The translations under genes were made by a program, and so were the position numbers. A model generated the notes under the pieces. It was not told where the DNA came from, did not search any database, and saw nothing but the letters and a program-made list of their open reading frames with translations. From assembly GCA_021796055.1 (NCBI GenBank), contig JAJYOS010000122.1:1-11099 (forward strand): DNA of 11,099 nt, written 5' to 3'. Of this stretch, positions 7,045 through 11,099 are shown piece by piece (within the stretch, counting starts at the first letter, position 1; the number at the start of each line of letters is the position of its first letter). This stretch comes from Bacteroidota bacterium (GTDB taxonomy: Bacteria; Bacteroidota; Kryptoniia; Kryptoniales; JAKASW01).

Positions 7045-7947
7045 TCAGGCTGATCCCTTCGAGAAGAACCGCGATCTCACGACTCTCTCGATGTTCGATA
7101 AATCCTTCTTTACAAGGAGCTCGGTCCCACCCTGATCCGCGAACAACGCGCTCACCTTCTGCGCCTGGTCGAAACCTGTTTCCACAAACACCCACCCTCC
7201 GTCTCGGAGAAGCACCGGCGCCATTTCAGATATCTTTCTGAAGAACGTCAGCCCGTCGCTGCCATCGCTGAGCGCATCGACCGGCTCGAATTCTCTGACA
7301 TCTTCAGACAAGGTCGCCAGTTCTTTTTCAGGGACATAAGGAGGATTTGAAATCAAAATGTCGAAGCTCTCTTTGAATCCGTTTTCCTCCAGCGCCAGAA
7401 AGTCGGAACGGACAAACTCGATCTTCTCTGACGTTCCCGTAGAAGCGGCATTTTCTTTCGCGAGCTCCAACGCGACATCACTTCGGTCAATAGCCGTCAG
7501 CGATGAATTCTTTACGAATTTAGCGACCGCGATCGCCAAACAACCAGATCCGGTTCCGACATCAAGGATCCTGACATGCTCCCGCTGCGAGAGGTATGTC
7601 CTGCAGTGGTCGATGATAGTCTCGGCAAGGATCTCGGTTTCGGGGCGAGGGATGAGCGCGCGCCTGTCGACCTTCAGGTCGATGGAATAGAAATTCGTCT
7701 TCCCAATTATATACTGAACGGGTTCGTGCGAGAGGCGCCGTTTCAGGAGCACTTTAAATTTATCGAGCTCACCTCGCTTCAGAGGCTGATCGTGCTTGAC
7801 GTAGAGGTCAAATCTCTTCAGGCCGAGCGTTTCCGAAAGAAGGAGTTCCACGGTGAGCCTCGCCTCGTCGAATCCTTTATCGGTTAGATACCCGGTGCCC
7901 CATTTTATTAAATCTATTACTGTCCAAACTTTTTCTTGTGAAGGCAT
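7045..7947 (-). CDS. prmC: Peptide chain release factor N5-glutamine methyltransferase
   Basis: A 300-residue SAM-dependent enzyme (PrmC/HemK) that methylates the Gln of the GGQ motif in release factors RF1 and RF2 in the cytoplasm, raising termination efficiency. Seen: a helical N-terminal substrate domain (about 1-80); QYIIGKTNFYSIDLKV (78-93) and LIPRPETE (98-105), hallmark PrmC linker sequences; DVGTGSG (129-135) as SAM motif I; and NPPYVP (201-206), the catalytic motif that holds the target glutamine. Length is slightly above the usual 275-290. It lies 65 nt after the thioredoxin-like gene and 3 nt before dtd. The start ATG 7947 lacks a visible Shine-Dalgarno; a TATAAT on the minus strand at 7971-7976 lies in the short gap but has no matching -35. 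Confidence 0.95.
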   Translation of the reverse strand: MPSQEKVWTVIDLIKWGTGYLTDKGFDEARLTVELLLSETLGLKRFDLYVKHDQPLKRGELDKFKVLLKRRLSHEPVQYIIGKTNFYSIDLKVDRRALIPRPETEILAETIIDHCRTYLSQREHVRILDVGTGSGCLAIAVAKFVKNSSLTAIDRSDVALELAKENAASTGTSEKIEFVRSDFLALEENGFKESFDILISNPPYVPEKELATLSEDVREFEPVDALSDGSDGLTFFRKISEMAPVLLRDGGWVFVETGFDQAQKVSALFADQGGTELLVKKDLSNIERVVRSRFFSKGSA

Positions 7948-8012
7948 ATTGATGCAATAAGTTCAACTGAATTATAAAAGACTCTCTGAATATATGAACG
8001 CATCCGCAGGGA

Positions 8013-8507
8013 CTACTTGCCGCTTTCCAGGACGTTGATGATATCTTCTCCGAAATCCCCGTGTGGCGTTTCTACAATTCTTCCCAATTCTTTACCGTTG
8101 TGATAGAAAATGAAAGTTGGCACCTTCTCGATGTTAAGCCCCGGCGTTAGCTTCCGCTGCCCCTCCGACGATGGCGGGACCGCCAGGAATTTTATATTCT
8201 TCGCGAGTCTTGTACTGTCCGCGATATTCAAAAAGATCGGCACCCAGATATGGCTGTCGGGACACCATGATCCGAACACTACCAGCACCGAATCGCCCGC
8301 CGAAAGAGAATCGATGCTTCTGATCACCTCGGGCGTCGGTGTGTAAAGCTGGCTGTTGCTCTGGTACCATGTCGTGCTGTCTATCACAGCCCTGTTTACC
8401 GGGCCGATGAGAATATTCTGATGAGTCAACGAGTCACGCGTCGTGGTTTGCGCGGATACGCACTGGACGAATGCCGCGAAGATTGCTAACGACACAAACA
8501 ATTTCAT
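8013..8507 (-). CDS. Exported thioredoxin-like protein with CPDS active site
   Basis: A 164-residue protein with an N-terminal signal peptide (MKLFVSLAIFAAFVQCVSA, likely cleaved before Gln20), so it works in the periplasm or outside. The thioredoxin fold is shown by SVLVVFGSWCPDSHIWVP (73-90) and by KVPTFIFYHNGKELGR (128-143) with the cis-Pro at 130. The active-site pair is Cys82-Pro-Asp-Ser85: the resolving Cys is replaced by Ser, so it cannot form the usual internal disulfide. Exported proteins with a WCGDS/WCPDS site of this kind are common in Bacteroidota-like genomes and their role is not settled; a monothiol reductase, isomerase or binding role is possible. Its start overlaps the nadK stop as ATGA, with GGAGG 9 nt upstream inside nadK, so it is translationally coupled. 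Confidence 0.85.
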   Translation of the reverse strand: MKLFVSLAIFAAFVQCVSAQTTTRDSLTHQNILIGPVNRAVIDSTTWYQSNSQLYTPTPEVIRSIDSLSAGDSVLVVFGSWCPDSHIWVPIFLNIADSTRLAKNIKFLAVPPSSEGQRKLTPGLNIEKVPTFIFYHNGKELGRIVETPHGDFGEDIINVLESGK

Positions 8508-9442
8508 TTTTCATCCCCTCCTATATAAACATCCGTGGACCTGATGTCGAGTCCCCACATGAGTTTTGTCCTAAGCAGGTTGAAGAATCCGTTCTTGCTT
8601 TTCCTGAGAAGGACTATCTTGTGCGGCGCCATAGAGACGTTGAACTCAACCGGCTGCGGAAGAAATCTCGAAGCCTGGCCGTCGGCGACTATCGCGACAT
8701 GCTTGGAAGTGGAATGAGCGACAATCCTGACGCGGCACGTGTCCGGGACAATGACCGGACGTGCTGATAGCGTGTGAGGGCAAATAGGGCTGATCGCAAT
8801 CACGCTGCTCTCCGGCGAGACTATCGGTCCGCCGGTTGAAAGACAGTATCCAGTCGATCCGGTCGGAGTGCTCAGGACTATTCCATCTCCCCTGTATGTG
8901 AGGAGATATTCCGAGTCGACGTAAGCTTCGAGGTCTATCATGCGCGAGGAACCGGCCTTGTCTATCACGATGTCATTGAGGCCATATATTTTGACCGCCC
9001 TGCCGTTCTCGACGAAACTCGCCTCGAGCACCGTGCGTTCTTCTAAATTGAATTTCCCGTCGAACAGCTCCTCAATACTGTTCCGCAGTTCATCCAGGTT
9101 AAGCTCGGCAAGGAACCCAAGCTTTCCCAGGTTCACGCCAAGTATAGGTTTCCCGGTGGCTCCTATGGTGGCGGCCGTCTGAAGTATCGTCCCATCTCCA
9201 CCCAAAGAGACGACGACATCCGCCTTCGCCGGCACCTCGGCTCGCGAGCAAGATTTTTCGCCGGCATCGTAACCGCATTTCACCTTCATCTGCCTCGCGA
9301 TATCATCCTGCACTCTATACCGAATCTTCCTTTCATCGAGAATCTTTATGAGCTCGAACGCGGTTTCGCAAGTGGATAACCTTGATGGATTACCCAGGAT
9401 TCCGATAGCGATGTCTCGCGGCGGGGTAAATTGTTTCTTCAT
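8504..9442 (-). CDS. nadK: NAD kinase
   Basis: A 312-residue cytoplasmic enzyme that phosphorylates NAD to NADP, the only route to NADP. Seen: an N-terminal Rossmann-like segment IAIGILGNPSR (11-21); VVSLGGDGTIL (77-87) with the GGDGT motif and catalytic Asp83; KLGFLAEL (107-114); LNDIVI (155-160), where the second motif is usually NE; YRGDGIVLSTPTGSTGY (183-199); and SPICPHTLSARPVI (218-231). The C-terminal FFNLLRTKLMWG matches the standard family end. Length is within the usual 270-320. ATG 9442 has no clear Shine-Dalgarno, but the alignment of the first beta strand fits this start. It is the first gene of the block downstream of a strong terminator, so a promoter for it should lie in the 180 bp upstream. 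Confidence 0.96.
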   Translation of the reverse strand: MKKQFTPPRDIAIGILGNPSRLSTCETAFELIKILDERKIRYRVQDDIARQMKVKCGYDAGEKSCSRAEVPAKADVVVSLGGDGTILQTAATIGATGKPILGVNLGKLGFLAELNLDELRNSIEELFDGKFNLEERTVLEASFVENGRAVKIYGLNDIVIDKAGSSRMIDLEAYVDSEYLLTYRGDGIVLSTPTGSTGYCLSTGGPIVSPESSVIAISPICPHTLSARPVIVPDTCRVRIVAHSTSKHVAIVADGQASRFLPQPVEFNVSMAPHKIVLLRKSKNGFFNLLRTKLMWGLDIRSTDVYIGGDEK

Positions 9443-9620
9443 ATGTTTTTAGTCCGAACTGACTTTGTTTCAGTTTATGCTATCGTGGATAAAATATCAA
9501 TCGTAGAGGAGGAAAAAGGATCGATTCAAGGATGCGCGGTTCATTATAGATTAGATCCTTATTAAATGTTGATGAACAGCGTAACTCGCATTATTAATCC
9601 GACAGAGCAGAACAGCTTAT
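9443..9620. promoter_or_regulatory. Upstream region of nadK, probable promoter and leader
   Basis: No gene is seen. Since a terminator closes the preceding unit, the nadK promoter should be here. A minus-strand TATAAT at 9543-9548 is the best -10 candidate but lacks a good -35 at normal spacing. A 7-bp inverted repeat AAGGATC (9516-9522) / GATCCTT (9554-9560) with a 31-nt spacer could form a loose hairpin near the mRNA start. No riboswitch was recognised. Confidence 0.3.
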
Positions 9621-9655
9621 AGAAAACAAAGGCCGCCACGAGCCGGGCGGCCTTT
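9621..9655 (-). terminator. Intrinsic terminator of the aldolase unit
   Basis: On the minus strand AAAGGCCGCC, an 8-nt loop, and GGCGGCCTTT form a perfect 10-bp GC-rich stem, followed by GTTTTCT. It lies 26 nt after the aldolase stop. The plus strand has no T-run after the stem beyond CCTTTC, so the direction is minus. Confidence 0.9.
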
Positions 9656-9681
9656 CAACTCCACTGGACCGTCTTCTACGG

Positions 9682-10359
9682 TCATCCGAAAAGCCGGTCG
9701 ATGTCGATTCTTTTCCCGTAACTTCTCTCGCTGACGGAAGCGAGCCGCTCAATCTGCTGACGTGTCAGCTCCTTCGGCCCGCCGAGCTGGTTCACGAGAA
9801 AGGCTATTTTGGCCGTGTGCTCGACTTTCTCCATCTTGTTGTACGCGTCATCCAGGGAGCTGCCGCACGTAACCACGCCGTGATTGGCAAGCATAATAGC
9901 GTCGTACTCCTTGACTAGAGGCTCTATGGAAGCCGCAACCTCCGGCGTCGATGGTGTCGCGTATTCGGCGAGCGGGATCTTGCCAAGAGTCACGATCACT
10001 TCGGGAAAGACTAGATTCGCGAGAGGTATCCTTGCCGCCGCGAACGAGGTCGCAAACGGCGGATGAGCGTGGACGACCGCCTTCACGTCCTGCCGCACGC
10101 CGTAAATGAAACTGTGCATCGCGAATTCGGTTGAAGGCCTCCCTATCCCTTCGAGCACGCTCCCATCCATACCGACTATGATCAGCTCCTCGAGCTCGAC
10201 ATCCGCCTTGTTCCTCGCGCTCGGAGTGACGAGTATCCTTCCGTCAGCTAGCCTGATGCTGACGTTGCCGTCGGTCGCCGCGACGAAATCGTGCTCCGCC
10301 AATCTACGACAGGTCTTCAAAAGTGTCTTCTTCAGAATTTCAATTTCTCCTTCAGCCAT
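9682..10359 (-). CDS. Class II aldolase/epimerase (FucA/AraD family)
   Basis: A 225-residue zinc enzyme of the L-fuculose-1-phosphate aldolase / L-ribulose-5-phosphate 4-epimerase family, cytoplasmic and normally tetrameric; members cleave or rearrange phosphorylated sugars. Seen: TDGNVSIR (29-36) and TPSAR (45-49) for phosphate binding; RPSTEFAMH (74-82) with catalytic Glu78; VVHAHPPFAT (95-104) with zinc ligands His97 and His99; and LANHGVV (157-163) with His160. The spacing Glu78-His97-His99-His160 equals that of Escherichia coli FucA (Glu73-His92-His94-His155) with a constant shift of 5. Substrate cannot be fixed between fuculose-, rhamnulose-, ribulose- or 5-deoxyribose-type phosphates. 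ATG 10359 is chosen over one at 10413 because GGGAGGG lies 7 nt before it, and the longer form would run 38 bp into the upstream gene. A strong terminator follows. Confidence 0.9.
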   Translation of the reverse strand: MAEGEIEILKKTLLKTCRRLAEHDFVAATDGNVSIRLADGRILVTPSARNKADVELEELIIVGMDGSVLEGIGRPSTEFAMHSFIYGVRQDVKAVVHAHPPFATSFAAARIPLANLVFPEVIVTLGKIPLAEYATPSTPEVAASIEPLVKEYDAIMLANHGVVTCGSSLDDAYNKMEKVEHTAKIAFLVNQLGGPKELTRQQIERLASVSERSYGKRIDIDRLFG

Positions 10360-10366
10360 TGGTCTT

Positions 10367-10373
10367 CCCTCCC
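10367..10373 (-). promoter_or_regulatory. Ribosome binding site deciding the aldolase start
   Basis: GGGAGGG on the minus strand, 7 nt before ATG 10359, in the 16-nt gap after the upstream gene's stop. It supports the shorter 225-residue form. Confidence 0.75.
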
Positions 10374-10375
10374 TT

Positions 10376-10867
10376 TCACTCAAGTAATGGAAGCGCCGAC
10401 TTCCAGATCTCATTTTCCTGTTCCGGGTCGATTCCGTTTATCGTCGCCGTTCGAAATTCCTTAATAACCTGATTCACTTTGGACGGTCTTATGCCTGCAT
10501 TTTGAAGCCTGACGATCAGGATCGCGTCGATGATCGGCACGTACAAATTTCGCGTGTCCACGTAAAACGAGTCGAGCCCGTCGCGAATCTGGCCGACGTT
10601 CAATCCGATGAATGCGTCGTTGTAATTTACTGAGTTCTCGCTAAGGTCAGCGTGCTGAGCCCAAAACACGCTCATATTATAGAGACCGTCAACATAAAAT
10701 GTCTTTCGCGTCACGGTCTCGGCGTGCGACCCGATGTTGAGGCCGTTCCATGTCAGGCCATTCTGCGCCCCGATCTGAGGCTCCTGAGCAAACGCGTTCC
10801 CAAGACTCAGGGCGCTTACAATTAATACAATTGAACAAATCACAATTAGCTTCTTCACGAGAAACAT
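10376..10867 (-). CDS. Small exported protein of unknown function
   Basis: A 163-residue protein that I do not recognise. The N-terminus (KK, then a stretch of about 18 hydrophobic residues ending NAFA-Q) is a clear Sec signal peptide with cleavage likely after AFA at residue 27, giving a soluble mature protein of about 136 residues without cysteine and without a lipobox. Visible features are a Trp-containing segment LTWNGLNIGS, then TFYVDGLYNMSVFWAQ, then DGLDSFYVDTRNLYVPIIDA. The pattern of a KxxYxxG helix followed by GLDxFYxDxRNxxIxxxDA recalls short exported helical proteins of unknown function (weak inference). ATG 10867 has GGAG 8 nt upstream. Its stop is 16 nt before the aldolase start, so the two are probably co-transcribed, though nothing in the sequence ties it to sugar metabolism. 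Confidence 0.7.
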   Translation of the reverse strand: MFLVKKLIVICSIVLIVSALSLGNAFAQEPQIGAQNGLTWNGLNIGSHAETVTRKTFYVDGLYNMSVFWAQHADLSENSVNYNDAFIGLNVGQIRDGLDSFYVDTRNLYVPIIDAILIVRLQNAGIRPSKVNQVIKEFRTATINGIDPEQENEIWKSALPLLE

Positions 10868-10957
10868 TGTACTATCTCCGGGTTGATTGATTCAGTAATA
10901 AAGTCTGGGCTTCAAATGGAATCCGCGAAACTAAGTCCTTCCCATTTCATGGCGGAA

Positions 10958-11098
10958 TCAAGAGCCAGAACCATTGTCTCTCGACTTCCATCCGGTTAGT
11001 TCGCTCCCGCCGATGAGAAACTGAACGTCGATATAATCCCGATGTGCTTCGAGCAAAGCCTCTTGCTTTGATTTCCCCGGTCCTGTCTGGACAAGCGC
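10958..11098 (-). pseudogene. YhcH/YiaL/EbgC-family remnant, truncated after the HRxYIDxQ motif (runs off window)
   Basis: An open minus-strand frame enters from the right edge and reads about 46 codons to a TGA at 10958-10960. It contains LLEAHRDYIDVQFLIGGSEL, matching the most conserved segment of the YhcH/YiaL/EbgC (DUF386) cupin-like family, whose members read E-x-HRxYIDIQ-x-x-x-x-G-E. In family members of about 150 residues this lies near the middle, and about 80 more residues with a FFP-x-D-x-H-x-P motif should follow. Here the frame ends after GWKSRDNGSGS, and none of the three minus frames before 10868 holds the missing half. It is therefore probably a 3'-truncated gene. The family is linked to sugar-acid or amino-sugar handling, and YiaL sits in an operon with an AraD-type enzyme in Escherichia coli, which fits the nearby aldolase. 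Confidence 0.65.
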
Positions 11099-11099
11099 G

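Noticed and set aside
9505..9547. AGAGGAGG on the plus strand resembling a strong ribosome site, followed by an ATG at 9532
   Set aside because: The ATG is 19 nt away and the frame stops after five codons, so no gene is served.
10868..10957. Continuation of the YhcH/YiaL gene by a simple frameshift
   Set aside because: The other two minus frames here read no sequence resembling the second half of the domain, so a single frameshift does not restore it.

Overview
This window is an ordinary-looking bacterial chromosome segment with moderate GC and dense coding: nine complete genes on two facing blocks plus one complete exported hypothetical gene, a glycosidase cut by the left edge and a gene remnant at the right edge. 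The lineage is inferred, not proven. A lipobox-anchored SH3b-NlpC/P60 peptidase beside a dipeptide epimerase, an exported CxxS thioredoxin-like protein and a GH2 exo-glucosaminidase-like enzyme fit the Bacteroidota/Ignavibacteriota side of the FCB group. Several genes have clear Shine-Dalgarno sites (lipoprotein, aldolase, thioredoxin-like), which fits Ignavibacteria-like relatives better than classical Bacteroidia.

Left block, + strand (1-4715): the C-terminal 318 residues of a GH2 exo-beta-D-glucosaminidase-like enzyme; an APC-superfamily permease whose start overlaps the glycosidase end by 11 bp; a lipoprotein with an N-terminal domain of unclear fold, two SH3b domains and an NlpC/P60 catalytic domain; and an enolase-superfamily L-Ala-D/L-Glu-type dipeptide epimerase. 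The last two form a YkfC/YkfB-like pair for salvage of peptidoglycan stem peptides: the anchored peptidase would release L-Ala-D-Glu and the epimerase would convert it to L-Ala-L-Glu. With the amino-sugar glycosidase and the permease, the block reads as a plausible cell-wall or amino-sugar salvage neighbourhood. Operon membership across the 130-140 bp gaps is not certain.

Right block, - strand (4884-11098, transcribed right to left): a truncated YhcH/YiaL-family remnant, a small exported protein of unknown function, and a class II (FucA/AraD-type) aldolase followed by a strong intrinsic terminator. After that comes a tight run nadK - thioredoxin-like - prmC - dtd - exported peptidase-MA-like protein - alkaline-phosphatase-superfamily metalloenzyme. 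Many junctions there overlap or are only a few bases apart (ATGA at nadK/thioredoxin, 3 bp at prmC/dtd, 8-bp overlap at dtd/MA-like), so co-transcription is likely. nadK, prmC and dtd are housekeeping genes (NADP synthesis, release-factor methylation, D-aminoacyl-tRNA proofreading).

No tRNA, rRNA, CRISPR array, insertion sequence or integrase is visible. I see no clearly new defence or mobile system. The most interesting points are the glycosidase-permease coupling, the domain make-up and Gln-for-His change in the NlpC/P60 lipoprotein, a peptidase-MA-like protein with its usual HExxH site lost but an HExxH string elsewhere, a short iPGM-like metalloenzyme of unknown substrate, and the YhcH/YiaL remnant.
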